This document shows positions 1-10,875 of a DNA stretch of 64,000 nt, piece by piece. The notes under the pieces are model-generated. The model did not search any database. It saw nothing but the letters and a program-made list of their open reading frames with translations, and was not told where the DNA came from. Positions within the stretch are counted from its first letter, which is position 1. The number at the start of each line of letters is the position of its first letter. Made by a program: the position numbers and the translations under genes. The DNA is from Tragulus kanchil (Eukaryota; Chordata; Mammalia; Artiodactyla; Tragulidae), in the NCBI GenBank assembly GCA_022376925.1, contig JAIOJX010000028.1:73187001-73251000 (forward strand), in the 5' to 3' direction.

Positions 1-241
1 AGCTGAAGCTCCAATATTTTGGTCACCTGATGCAAAGAGACAACTCACTGGAAAAAAGCCTGATGTTGGGAAAAATGGAAGGCAAAAGAAGGGGATGACA
101 GAGGATGAGACAGTTGCAGGGCATCACTGAGTCGTGATGGACGTGAGTTTGAGCACAGTCTTGGAGATGGTGAAGGACAGGGAAGCCTGGCATACTGCAG
201 TCCATGGGGTCACAAAGAATCAGACATCACTGAGTGACTGA
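1..241 (+). mobile_element. BovB LINE 3' end
   Basis: It begins GAAGCTCCAATATTTTGGTC and runs through the GGGGATGACAGAGGATGAGA block to CATGGGGTCACAAAGAATCAGACAT and the ACTGAGTGACTGAACT terminus, the characteristic 3' end of the ruminant BovB retrotransposon (also within ART2-type SINEs). It may continue beyond the left edge. Non-coding and decayed. Confidence 0.85.
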
Positions 242-267
242 ACTGTAAATAAAAAATGTCAAGATAC

Positions 268-412
268 GGAGTTCCCTGGTGGCCTACTGGTTAGGATTCT
301 GGGCTTTCACTGTTGTAGCCTGGGTTCAGTCCCTGGTCAGGGAAACTGAGATCCTGAGTGCTACCACGTGGCCAAAAGCAAAAAGAAAAAGGAAAAAAAA
401 AAAAAAAAAAAA
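268..412 (+). mobile_element. CHR-2-type SINE
   Basis: It starts GAGTTCCCTGGTGGCCTACTGG, has a tRNA-like B-box region (GGTTCAGTCCCTGG) and ends GTGGCCAAAAGC followed by an A-rich tail of about 20 bases. This is the cetartiodactyl tRNA-derived SINE layout. Confidence 0.8.
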
Positions 413-571
413 AGATTATGTCAAAAGAAGTAGCTAAAAGGAAAAAGTTTATGTTTACTAAAAAGTTGCTAGTTTCAACAGTTTCAGTGAGGGGACCATG
501 TAATTAAGGAGCAAATGTCACAACCACCATGTGTGTCTGCTCTGTTGTGTTCTTTTTCTTAAATTTTGATC

Positions 572-831
572 TCTTTTTATTTATTGTTTATTTATTTATT
601 TATTTCCATTCATCTTTTTTTCTTTGGCCTGTGTGGGCCTCCCATCGCAGTGGCCTCTCTTCGCAGAGTGCAGGCTCTGGGCGCCTGTGCTCCAAAGCGC
701 TGGCTGGTAATTGGACACACCGGTCCAGCCATTCCTTGCATGTGGGATCTTCCCAGGCCAGATAGCGAACCGGTGCCCCTTGCACTGCAAGGCAGACTCT
801 TTACCCACTGGACCGCAAGGGAAGCCTACTC
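572..831 (-). mobile_element. CHR-derived SINE, long form
   Basis: The reverse complement of the element whose head reads GGCTTCCCT...CCAGTGGGTAAAGAG, with internal CTCTGGGCGCCTGTGCTCC on the plus strand and a TTTATT-rich tail at 572-608. Bases 654-831 recur at 1756-1933 because of duplication 1. Confidence 0.8.
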
Positions 832-832
832 T

Positions 833-1030
833 GTCATGTTCTACTCTTTGAGACTCCACGGACAATAGTCTGCCAGTCTCTTCTGTCTGTGAAATTTTCC
901 AGGCAAGAAGACCAGAGCGGATTTGCCATTTCCTATTCCAGGGGATCTTCCAGTCCAGGGACAGAACCCTCCTCTCTGTGTCTCCTCCACTGGCAGACAG
1001 ACTCTTTACACTGTGCCACCTGGGAAACCC
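833..1030 (-). mobile_element. Bov-tA-like SINE (repeated at 1935-2132)
   Basis: In reverse orientation it shows TTTTCCAGGCAAGAA, GGATTTGCCATTTCC, CCAGGGGATCTTCC and ends at GTGCCACCTGGGAAACCC, the standard Bov-tA/Bov-A order. It abuts the preceding SINE directly. Confidence 0.8.
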
Positions 1031-1077
1031 TAAGGAGTAATAGCCAGTATCTATTACTCGATAGCTTAGTAGTCGAG

Positions 1078-1490
1078 GTTATGGATTTTGCTATTAGCCA
1101 GACCGTAATTCAAGTCCAAACCCTGCCTTTATGAACTTGGGCAAATTGCTTACCTTTTCTAATCTTCTATATGTCTTTTTTATGGGTATAATGTGCAGGA
1201 TTCTTGTAGAATTCAGAGGGGTCAAGCATGTTACGGGCTCACAGTAAGAGACACCAATTCTGGAGACAGACTTCTCGTTTGAAGCCAATATTGCAATTTG
1301 TCAGCTGTGTGACCTTGGGCAACTAATTCAACCTCTGTGTGCCTCAATTCTGTCATCAGTAAATGGGGGTGATAAAAGCACCTATCTGAAGGTTTCTTGT
1401 GAAGACTAAGTAAGGTGATTGATGAATGTGATTTGAATAGTAATGGCACATAGCAAGTACTGCATGCAAAGTAGTTAGTTTCATTATTAG
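1078..1490 (+). mobile_element. Two adjacent MIR copies (repeated at 2180-2592, partly at 3609-3733)
   Basis: The core CAGCTGTGTGACCTTGGGCAA followed by CCTCTGTGTGCCTCAATTCTG and the GTGAAGACTAAGTAAG region (1300-1480) is a clear MIR. A more decayed one with TGAACTTGGGCAAATTGCTT precedes it at about 1078-1252. Confidence 0.75.
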
Positions 1491-2467
1491 CCTGAGCCTG
1501 TGCAGAATAAGAAAGCAAAAAATATTAAAAATCATTATCATCATTACATACTTAATATTATCATCACTACAGATTTTCAAGAAGTTTGGTGGTAAAGAAA
1601 AAGAAAATTTACTTTTTCTCTTTAACAAGGAAGACCTAAGCACATTATAGAGAAAGGGAACAAACAATACAGAAAGAGAAACTTTTCTGAAAACACAAGA
1701 CATGGAATCATTCACAAGATGAAGCGCCGAGAACCTGTTTTCCTCTTGTAGGGGCCCTCTCTTCGCAGAGTGCAGGCTCTGGGCGCCTGTGCTCCAAAGC
1801 GCTGGCTGGTAATTGGACACACCGGTCCAGCCATTCCTTGCATGTGGGATCTTCCCAGGCCAGATAGCGAACCGGTGCCCCTTGCACTGCAAGGCAGACT
1901 CTTTACCCACTGGACCGCAAGGGAAGCCTACTCTGTCATGTTCTACTCTTTGAGACTCCACGGACAATAGTCTGCCAGTCTCTTCTGTCTGTGAAATTTT
2001 CCAGGCAAGAAGACCAGAGCGGATTTGCCATTTCCTATTCCAGGGGATCTTCCAGTCCAGGGACAGAACCCTCCTCTCTGTGTCTCCTCCACTGGCAGAC
2101 AGACTCTTTACACTGTGCCACCTGGGAAACCCTAAGGAGTAATAGCCAGTATCTATTACTCGATAGCTTAGTAGTCGAGGTTATGGATTTTGCTATTAGC
2201 CAGACCGTAATTCAAGTCCAAACCCTGCCTTTATGAACTTGGGCAAATTGCTTACCTTTTCTAATCTTCTATATGTCTTTTTTATGGGTATAATGTGCAG
2301 GATTCTTGTAGAATTCAGAGGGGTCAAGCATGTTACGGGCTCACAGTAAGAGACACCAATTCTGGAGACAGACTTCTCGTTTGAAGCCAATATTGCAATT
2401 TGTCAGCTGTGTGACCTTGGGCAACTAATTCAACCTCTGTGTGCCTCAATTCTGTCATCAGTAAATG

Positions 2468-4749
2468 GGGGTGATAAAAGCACCTATCTGAAGGTTTCTT
2501 GTGAAGACTAAGTAAGGTGATTGATGAATGTGATTTGAATAGTAATGGCACATAGCAAGTACTGCATGCAAAGTAGTTAGTTTCATTATTAGCCTGAGCC
2601 TGTGCAGAATAAGAAAGCAAAAAATATTAAAAATCATTATCATCATTACATACTTAATATTATCATCACTACAGATTTTTCAAGAAGTTTGGTGGTAAAG
2701 AAAAAGAAAATTTACTTTTTCTCTTTAACAAGGAAGACCTAAGCACATTATAGAGAAAGGGAACAAACAATACAGAAAGAGAAACTTTTCTGAAAACACA
2801 AGACATGGAATCATTCACAAGATGAAGCGCCGAGAACCTGTTTTCCTCTTTGTAGGTATCATCTGAAGATCTAAGAACAATTTTAAAAGATACTTTGGAG
2901 GAAGGCTTAAGACAGAATGTACATCTTTAAATAGAACTTTGAATACATACACACACATCTACATTTTTTCTACAGAACACATTTTCCTTCCATAGCTACT
3001 AGACTTTAAAAATAAGTAGCTTCTCTTTTAGAGATCTACTCACAATCTCCCTCATCCCCCCAAAAGTTCATTTAAAATGAAAATTTTAAGAGAAATATAG
3101 GAAGAAAATGTACACAACAGAGTGGGAAAAGGTTATAAGCAAAGATCCTTCTTTTTTAAAATTTTAAAATTACAGTTTTGAACGAATTGTCAATATCCAT
3201 CAGGAAAATCATGCTAGTGTATATCTATGCACCAATATTCAATATTGGAGATAATTATTTATATATGTCTAGAAAATTAAGATTAACAGTGAATGAATTT
3301 AATTTTCAGTGTCTCAGACGCCAAGGATTAAAGAAATCGAAAAGTAAAATTTAAAGCAAACTGGAATTTTCTCATTCCAATACATTCTGTCTAAAAAAGG
3401 AACAGACCTATAGAGTCCATCTTAACTCTATCATTAAACACAACCTTTTATCAGTAAAATGAGTACCACTACACTAGTTTCACAAAGATTTCTGGACAGT
3501 CTAGCTACTCTGAAAGTTGTTATATGAAATCATAAGACTCATGTATTTAATATTATATATTACTGCCCACTCTAAGAAAACAGAAAATAACCAACTAACC
3601 AAAGTATTGGGGTGATAAAAGCACCTATCTGAAGGTTTCTTGTGAAGACTAAGTAAGGTGATTGATGAATGTGATTTGAATAGTAATGGCACATAGCAAG
3701 TACTGCATGCAAAGTAGTTAGTTTCATTATTAGCCTGAGCCTGTGCAGAATAAGAAAGCAAAAAATATTAAAAATCATTATCATCATTACATACTTAATA
3801 TTATCATCACTACAGATTTTTCAAGAAGTTTGGTGGTAAAGAAAAAGAAAATTTACTTTTTCTCTTTAACAAGGAAGACCTAAGCACATTATAGAGAAAG
3901 GGAACAAACAATACAGAAAGAGAAACTTTTCTGAAAACACAAGACATGGAATCATTCACAAGATGAAGCGCCGAGAACCTGTTTTCCTCTTTGTAGGTAT
4001 CATCTGAAGATCTAAGAACAATTTTAAAAGATACTTTGGAGGAAGGCTTAAGACAGAATGTACATCTTTAAATAGAACTTTGAATACATACACACACATC
4101 TACATTTTTTCTACAGAACACATTTTCCTTCCATAGCTACTAGACTTTAAAAATAAGTAGCTTCTCTTTTAGAGATCTACTCACAATCTCCCTCATCCCC
4201 CCAAAAGTTCATTTAAAATGAAAATTTTAAGAGAAATATAGGAAGAAAATGTACACAACAGAGTGGGAAAAGGTTATAAGCAAAGATCCTTCTTTTTAAT
4301 ATTTTTAAATTTCAGTTTTGAACGAATTGTCAATATCCATCAGGAAAATCATGCTAGTGTATATCTATGCACCAATATTCAATATTGGAGATAATTATTT
4401 ATATATGTCTAGAAAATTAAGATTAACAGTGAATGAATTTAATTTTCAGTGTCTCAGACGCCAAGGATTAAAGAAATCGAAAAGTAAAATTTAAAGCAAA
4501 CTGGAATTTTCTCATTCCAATACATTCTGTCTAAAAAAGGAACAGACCTATAGAGTCCATCTTAACTCTATCATTAAACACAACCTTTTATCAGTAAAAT
4601 GAGTACCACTACACTAGTTTCACAAAGATTTCTGGACAGTCTAGCTACTCTGAAAGTTGTTATATGAAATCATAAGACTCATGTATTTAATATTATATAT
4701 TACTGCCCACTCTAAGAAAACAGAAAATAACCAACTAAACCAAAAGTAC
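2468..4749 (+). repeat. Direct tandem duplication 2 (2468-3606 / 3609-4749)
   Basis: Offset about 1141, junction at the shared GGGGTGATAAAA. It overlaps duplication 1, so 2468-2856 is present three times (also about 1366-1752 and 3609-3997). Copies differ near 3160/4301 within an A/T-rich run and near the end. Confidence 0.95.
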
Positions 4750-5559
4750 TTTATCAATTAAAACACATTCTCTGACGCGATTTAAAAAGTGATTCCTTGA
4801 AAGAAACCATTCCTTTCATTTTCTTTTCTTGATTATTCCATAATACCATTTCTCAGGGGAGAAAAGTCCCTAAAATTCACACCCACAGGGAAAGCAACAA
4901 CAAAAATCTAAGCTTTACATCAAAATTGGAACCATATTCATAGAAAAATGCAGCTCCTTTGAACATGCCTCTGTTCAGAAGGAACCCGAGAAAAGATAAT
5001 ACAGAAAATGAGGCTTCTTTACCATTATCACTGGAATACATATCTGTTTCTGAATATATTTGTAATTCCTGATTTGTTTCTATCCTGTAAATCCTGGAAT
5101 ACCTACCTTAACCTGAACATTAAACAGTTATTCTTGAATGACCTTTACTTCTGTGCCATGTCAGGGAAGTTACTTTTCTACCACCAACCACGAGGAGCTC
5201 CTCAGGTGGAGGACTGGTGGATACACAGTAGGTGGTGATGGGGGGAGGGAACAAAACCAAAGCCCAGCAGGAGCCATCCTCACTCTGACCCTGACCTTCC
5301 TGCAGCTTTCCACCCTCCTGAGTGAAGCGATACTAAGGGAAAACAAACCTATGGAAATAAGGGAGCACTGAGCAGTGTACACCTGCTACACCCTAAGCAC
5401 AGCAAAGTGTTATTTCCTCACCTGCAGAAAGGACTCTTAGCAAGTAAGTCCTGGAGCTGTGACCAGAACCCAGTGAGTGATCAAAAACCTCTGCTCAATG
5501 TTTTCCCATGTCACTCTTCTTCTCTAGCAACATGACACTACTGTCCAAATACATAATCT

Positions 5560-6225
5560 CTTCTGTTTTTATATTAAAAAAAACACTTTCATTACGGAAA
5601 TTTTCAAAAATACATCCAAGTAGAGAGATGTATGCCCATGGTTCACCAGTGGGCCATTCTGGTTTCACCTGCCCTCTTCCTACCATTTTTTTTGCTGACA
5701 GATTTAAAAACAATTCCAAGACATTTTGTTTGAACTTCAGAATGTCTCTTAACAAATCACATCTTGAATTAACAAATACAACATTACCACACCAAAAAAA
5801 TCATTCTTGACTATCTCTGTATACCCAATTCTCTTAAAATTTCTCTACTTCTCTTAAAAATGTCTTCTTGTAGTCAATTTGAATCAAGATCCAAACAAGG
5901 TCACAAGGTTCATGCATTACTTTTGGAAGATGTGTCTCGTAATGCATGACAGTTGTCCTGATTGCCTCCCTTTTTCTTTTTTTTTAAATGCCACTTATTT
6001 ATGGTCTTTAAGGTTGACAGAATGTGTTTCTCTAGCTCCTTTATTTCCTATACACTGTAAGGGCTTGATCAGATTGTGGCTCACTTTTTGTGTCACTGCT
6101 TGAAGGCTCCTCGGGTGGTACTGTTCACTCCTTACTGCACCTCCTCAGGAGGTGGCTAATCTCCAGCTGTCCTCTGTTAGTGGTATAGTAACAGGCAGTT
6201 CCTCAGGTGATCTGATTTTCTTTTT
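5560..6225 (+). mobile_element. Old LINE 3' fragment (L1M-like)
   Basis: Scattered but ordered matches to an old mammalian LINE-type repeat: ACATCCAAGTAGAGAGA, the segment before CAATTCCAAGACAT, TTGAATCAAGATCCAAACAA, GGCTTGATCAGATTGTGGC, and CTCAGGAGGTGGCTAATCTC. No coding potential. The subfamily is not certain. Confidence 0.5.
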
Positions 6226-6756
6226 TTTTTTTTGGTCAGTCCTTTAACTTTTATTTATTTTTTTTAAACCTTTATTTTACTTTTAACTTTTACAGAGTTT
6301 TGTTGTTTACAGATATGTATGTTCTCAGACTAGTCATATATATATCCCCCCTTTCCCTTCCTAAAAGCTTATCCAAGGCCAAATTTTCAGGGCAATATAC
6401 AAAAGGTGATCAAGCACGTAGATCAATCGGAGAATTGACTGGGAGACAACAGTGGTTATCAGTCAGCAGACCAAGAATTTTCCCTCTTATAGGTAAAAGG
6501 CCAGAAAGTGCAGAAGAGATAAAGGGTTTGACTAGAGGTGGAGAGGAATCCAGAAGATGAACACGACACTTAAACGAATAGATACTAGGTTCCAGTTATA
6601 GTTCTAAAAGCCATTTTGCATACTTTTATCAGTAAGTCTTTCTAAATAAAAGTCACAGAGAATTTTAGAGCTCTTTATTTGATGATGTTAATTCACCAAG
6701 GTGGTCTTACAAATTTCTCTACCTTTCTTACTTAAGAGAAAGGCGCTGATCTCTAG

Positions 6757-7228
6757 GCCAAAGGTTCTCAACTTGACCTTAAAGTATATTTTCCCGGGAA
6801 GCTTTAAAAATCCCAAGGTGGGGGCTTGCTTGGTGATCCAGTGGGTAAGGACACCGCCTTGCAGTACAAGGGGCTCCCGTTTGATCCCTGGCCTGGGAGG
6901 GTTCCACGTGCCGCTGAGCGGCTGAACTGATGTGTCCAAGGACTAAGCAGGAGCTCTGGAGCGCATGCGCCCGGAGCCAGTGCTCTGTGACGAGAGGCCA
7001 CTGCGATGGGAGGCCCACCCACACAGGCCAAAGAACAAAGATGGATGAAAATAAATAAATGAAAGACCAATGAAAGTGGCCAAAAAAACAAAAAAATCAC
7101 AAGGTGTGGGTCCTCTGCTCCCAATTAATTCTGATTCAGCTGCTCTAGGACAGGGACCAGGTATCTGGTATTATTTAAAAGCCTATCCAGGTGACTCTAA
7201 AATTCAGTCATAATTGAGAACCACTGTT
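6757..7228 (+). mobile_element. MER5A-like DNA transposon relic split by a SINE
   Basis: The left part (AAGGTTCTCAACTTGACC...) and right part (AATTAATTCTGATTCAGC...CCTATCCAGGTGACTCTAA...TGAGAACCACTG) have the order and inverted ends of a MER5A-type hAT relic. The SINE at about 6822-7096 interrupts it. The right part recurs at 8174-8305. Confidence 0.6.
6822..7096 (+). mobile_element. CHR-derived SINE inserted in a MER5A-like relic (partly repeated at 7912-8173)
   Basis: Sense-strand copy: GGGGCTTGCTTGGTGATCCAGTGGGTAAGG-type head, TTTGATCCCTGGCCTGGGAG B-box region, GGAGCGCATGCGCCCGGAGC internal segment and an A-rich tail. Flanks AAAATCCCAAGGTG and AAAATCACAAGGTG look like a target-site duplication with one mismatch. 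Confidence 0.85.
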
Positions 7229-7247
7229 CTTAGCTAAAAATAAAGAC

Positions 7248-7400
7248 AACAGCAGCTAATATTTACTAAGCAAATATTATGTGTCAGGTACTGTTTGATG
7301 CACTTCACATGGAGTAGTTCATTTGCTATTTTACAACTAAGGAAACAGAGCTCAGGTAATTTACCCAAGGTCACAGAACAAGCTAATAACAGTATTTTAT
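7248..7400 (-). mobile_element. MIR copy, antisense (repeated at 8325-8477)
   Basis: AATATTTACTAAGCAAATAT, GTGTCAGGTACTG, ACAACTAAGGAAACAGAGC and CCCAAGGTCACAGAACAAGC occur in the order of a MIR in reverse. Confidence 0.75.
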
Positions 7401-7702
7401 TGTCAGGAAGCTTAAACCCAACTAAGCATGAATTATATTAACTGCAAATAAAATTATCAAAGAGAAAAACAAACAGATGCTTCCACCTTCTTAGAAGCAA
7501 TAAAGCAGCATCTTGCTGCAAAGATACCAACACAGACTTATTAGAAAAGTGAACAGACAAAAATCTTTTCTAAAAGAAGATTCAAATTGGAGATTTTCAC
7601 ACATTTCAATAATTTCCCACATATCCTATATAGTAGAGTTATTCAATGTTAAAAATCTAACACTGCTTCAATCAGGACAATGATATATTGAATATGTCTT
7701 AC

Positions 7703-7847
7703 CTATTTCGGTTCTACTAACTCCAATTCCATTATAAATTCTCAAGTAACTAAAGTGACAGGAATCAGAATCTTCAATGTCAAAGTCACCGAATTTGATG
7801 CGCACTCCCTCCCATCTTTACACGGATCTCCCATTCACAAACGGTGC
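7703..7847 (-). pseudogene. DCBLD2: Truncated, frameshifted second copy of DCBLD2 exon 2
   Basis: This repeats the 3' part of exon 2 (equivalent to 8781-8927) with its splice donor. It breaks off at 7847, so the first 81 nt of the exon and the acceptor are missing. A 2-nt loss within a CT run (near 7807) shifts the reading frame relative to the intact copy. It lies at the end of copy 1 of the 6.8-8.9 kb tandem duplication, next to a junction with about 64 nt of foreign-looking filler. It could not be spliced in as a normal exon. I infer an assembly artefact rather than a true exon duplication. Confidence 0.85.
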
Positions 7848-8780
7848 CATTCATATAAATTCTAATCCCACCCACACTTAGGCCAAAGAACAAAGTTTTT
7901 GGATTTGGGGGGATCCAGTGGGTAAGGACACCGCCTTGCAGTACAAGGGGCTCCCGTTTGATCCCTGGCCTGGGAGGGTTCCACGTGCCGCTGAGCGGCT
8001 GAACTGATGTGTCCAAGGACTAAGCAGGAGCTCTGGAGCGCATGCGCCCGGAGCCAGTGCTCTGTGACGAGAGGCCACTGCGATGGGAGGCCCACCCACA
8101 CAGGCCAAAGAACAAAGATGGATGAAAATAAATAAATGAAAGACCAATGAAAGTGGCCAAAAAAACAAAAAAATCACAAGGTGTGGGTCCTCTGCTCCCA
8201 ATTAATTCTGATTCAGCTGCTCTAGGACAGGGACCAGGTATCTGGTATTATTTAAAAGCCTATCCAGGTGACTCTAAAATTCAGTCATAATTGAGAACCA
8301 CTGTTCTTAGCTAAAAATAAAGACAACAGCAGCTAATATTTACTAAGCAAATATTATGTGTCAGGTACTGTTTGATGCACTTCACATGGAGTAGTTCATT
8401 TGCTATTTTACAACTAAGGAAACAGAGCTCAGGTAATTTACCCAAGGTCACAGAACAAGCTAATAACAGTATTTTATTGTCAGGAAGCTTAAACCCAACT
8501 AAGCATGAATTATATTAACTGCAAATAAAATTATCAAAGAGAAAAACAAACAGATGCTTCCACCTTCTTAGAAGCAATAAAGCAGCATCTTGCTGCAAAG
8601 ATACCAACACAGACTTATTAGAAAAGTGAACAGACAAAAATCTTTTTCTAAAAGAAGATTCAAATTGGAGATTTTCACACATTTCAATAATTTCCCACAT
8701 ATCCTATATAGTAGAGTTATTCAATGTTAAAAATCTAACACTGCTTCAATCAGGACAATGATATATTGAATATGTCTTAC

Positions 8781-9008
8781 CTATTTCGGTTCTACTAACT
8801 CCAATTCCATTATAAATTCTCAAGTAACTAAAGTGACAGGAATCAGAATCTTCAATGTCAAAGTCACCGAATTTGATGCGCACTCTCTCTCCCATCTTTA
8901 CACGGATCTCCCATTCACAAACGGTGCTGTTAGGATAGGTGTGCGGGTAGTTTATGGACGTCAGGGTTCCACTTTCCGGACCTAGTACAGTATGTCCACA
9001 TCCATCAC
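8781..9008 (-). CDS. DCBLD2: DCBLD2 coding exon 2 (start of CUB domain), intact
   Basis: This 228-nt exon on the minus strand encodes about 76 residues beginning [18 protein letters not shown] and ending [10 protein letters not shown] recognise it as the first part of the CUB domain of DCBLD2, a single-pass membrane receptor-like protein of vascular and other cells with CUB, LCCL and discoidin (F5/8C) domains. Visible CUB features are the cysteines in DGCGH, VCEWE and DSCHF, the acidic DFDIEDSDS segment, an N-glycosylation sequon (PNST) and the YLRIYNG strand. The acceptor reads TTTTTTCTAAAG at 9009-9020 and the donor GTAAGA begins at 8780. The exon starts after one base of a Gly codon and ends with one base of the next codon (phase 1-1), so it joins exon 1 exactly. 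No stop or frameshift is present. Exon 3 lies beyond the left edge of the window. Confidence 0.95.
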
Positions 9009-9483
9009 CTTTAGAAAAAAATAGTTAAAAGAATGATAAATTATTCTTTACATCTTTAACCTACACACCAAATAATCAGGGTTATGTATTTGAAAATATG
9101 TATGACGTCAGATATTTTGTACCAACTACTAATACCTTCCATTCACCAAGATAAAATAGATGATGTGGTTCTAAGTAAATCTCTTGATGGGAGCCAGGAG
9201 AAGCCAGGTTAGGTCAAAATAATCAATGGTTACCTTTATGAGTTCAAAGAACTCCCCATCAGAATACAGAAGTAAACATAACTTAGCAATAATTATATTT
9301 ATATATATAATCACAAAAATCTAATCTTTAAGAGTATCAATTTACAATATTTTGTCAAAATAAATGAAACTATAAAAATAAATCTACATGCTCAGCTTAA
9401 TCTGTTTGCTTACCACAAGCCTCTTTTAAAATCGCTATGAGAAGTTGAATGATTATTAAAAGTACTTCATCCATAATAGGATT

Positions 9484-10018
9484 GGGGCTTCCCAGATGGA
9501 ATCAGGGGTAAAACAACCTGCCTATCAATGCAAGAGACTTAAAAGATATGGGTCAGGAAAATCCCCCTGGAGGAGGGCGTGGCAACCCACTCCAGTATTC
9601 TTTTGGGGCGGGGTTGGGGAGGGAGGAGGGCGGGTGGGCCACTTCCATTGGTCTTTCATTTATACAGTTTCATCCATCTTTGTTCTTTGGCCCGCGTGGG
9701 CCTCCCATCGCAGCGGCCTCTGTTGTCGCAGAACACCGGCTCTGGGCGCATGCGCTCCAGAGCTCCGGCTCGGTAATTGGGCTCGGTAATTGGACACATG
9801 GGTCCAGCCGCTCCGTGGCACGTGGGATCTTCCCAGGCCAGGGATCGAACCGGCGCCCCTTGCGCTGCAAGGCGGTGTCCTTACCCACTGGACCACCAGG
9901 GAAGCCCCATTCCAGTATTCTTGTCTGAAGAATTCCATGGACAGAGGAGGCTGGAAGGTTACCGTCCATAAGGTCGCACTGAGTCAGACATGACTGAAGC
10001 GACTTAGCACACAGGCAT
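9484..10018 (+). mobile_element. Bov-tA SINE interrupted by a younger SINE
   Basis: The outer element is GGGGCTTCCCAGATGG...CAACCCACTCCAGTATTCTT, then after the insertion CCAGTATTCTTGTCTGAAGA...CATGACTGAAGCGACTTAGC. It is split at the CCAGTATTCTT site. Confidence 0.9.
9603..9910 (-). mobile_element. CHR-derived SINE, nested insertion with perfect 12-bp target-site duplication
   Basis: Bounded by TCCAGTATTCTT at 9591-9602 and 9911-9922. The insert is in reverse orientation: a G-rich run (9603-9640) is the complement of a C-rich 3' tail, and GACCACCAGGGAAGCCCC at 9890-9907 is the complement of the 5' head. It contains GGGCGCATGCGCTCCAGAGC and a short local repeat of CTCGGTAATTGG (9769-9792). 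Confidence 0.92.
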
Positions 10019-10875
10019 GCAGACTAAAGGTCATGCAGATACTGACAATATTATACACTTAAAGGCATTCCTTCCTGAAGACATTAAAGCAATATTTCAT
10101 AAAACTAATTTATGTCTACTGCAATTTGACTTTTTAGTAGTCTCTCTCCAGATGCCTCATTTACCTCTATAGGATGAGAACAAAGTAACGGTATAATGGT
10201 TTATGAAAGATTAGTAAAATGACCTTCACATCTTGGTAGCAGCATTATTTGTTCCAGAAATTTCCTCAGCAACCGAATATGGAAACCTAGGTAACTTAAC
10301 AGATTGTTTGTAAAAATCAAGTATCTGCATTCTTCCCTTTATCATAAAATTTGTTATTTTACTGAGCACCTGGAAAAAGGTGTTAATTCTGATTAAGAAC
10401 CTTCAGTTGCTGCTCCAATTGTATCATTTAGCACTCCTTAATGATGAGATTCAAATAAATATCTTTAATAGGAAAATGAATACATCCTTTCAAAATGATA
10501 GTATTTTCTCCTTCAAAAGAGCTATTTATAATCACCCTTTGGAATAGTTTAGAACTTAAAATAACAACAAAAACTATTAAAAGTGACACTTCGAGTTTTA
10601 ACCTCAATATGGATACAGATGAATTTAAGACAATTTTCTATTACTTTGATTTATTTTTAAGAACAAGTATGTGACGGCATAATTTGCTAGGACACAGCTT
10701 TAAAAGCCTATGAACAACAAAGTATCCAGCAAGAAGTAGTTGCAAAATGTTTACTAATTGAATGAATAACCTATACATTTACCTATGAAAAAGTTATCTC
10801 AAACTAGTGTCAAAACTAGCCTTAAGGAAAGAACAACCACTCTGTACCTTCAATCTGAAGACAAGACTTTGTATC

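Larger units (their letters stand above)
654..2856 (+). repeat. Direct tandem duplication 1 (654-1752 / 1756-2856)
   Basis: The two blocks match base for base at an offset of about 1102, apart from single-T indels near 1576 and 1748. The junction at about 1753-1756 falls inside a CHR-type SINE, whose head is therefore seen twice. The block holds a SINE tail, a Bov-tA SINE and two MIRs. Confidence 0.95.
1..8780 (-). other. DCBLD2: Part of DCBLD2 intron 2
   Basis: Everything left of the exon 2 donor is intron, and no further DCBLD2 exon was recognised. It contains a BovB 3' end, several SINEs, MIR copies, an old LINE fragment, a MER5A-like element and three tandem duplications. 2857-3606 (and its repeat to 4749) and 4750-5560 hold nothing I recognise beyond AT-rich unique sequence. 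Confidence 0.8.
6835..8927 (+). repeat. Direct tandem duplication 3 (6835-7847 / 7912-8927)
   Basis: Offset 1077-1080. The copies are separated by filler at 7848-7911 that includes a piece resembling the SINE text at 7013-7040. Copy 1 ends inside DCBLD2 exon 2, producing the truncated exon copy. Copy 2 begins inside a CHR-type SINE. Indels are a T near 7564 and CT near 7807. Confidence 0.95.

Noticed and set aside
1356..1967. A 203-codon minus-strand open frame
   Set aside because: It joins SINE-derived text to intron across the junction of duplication 1. The undamaged copy at 2333-2646 does not have it.
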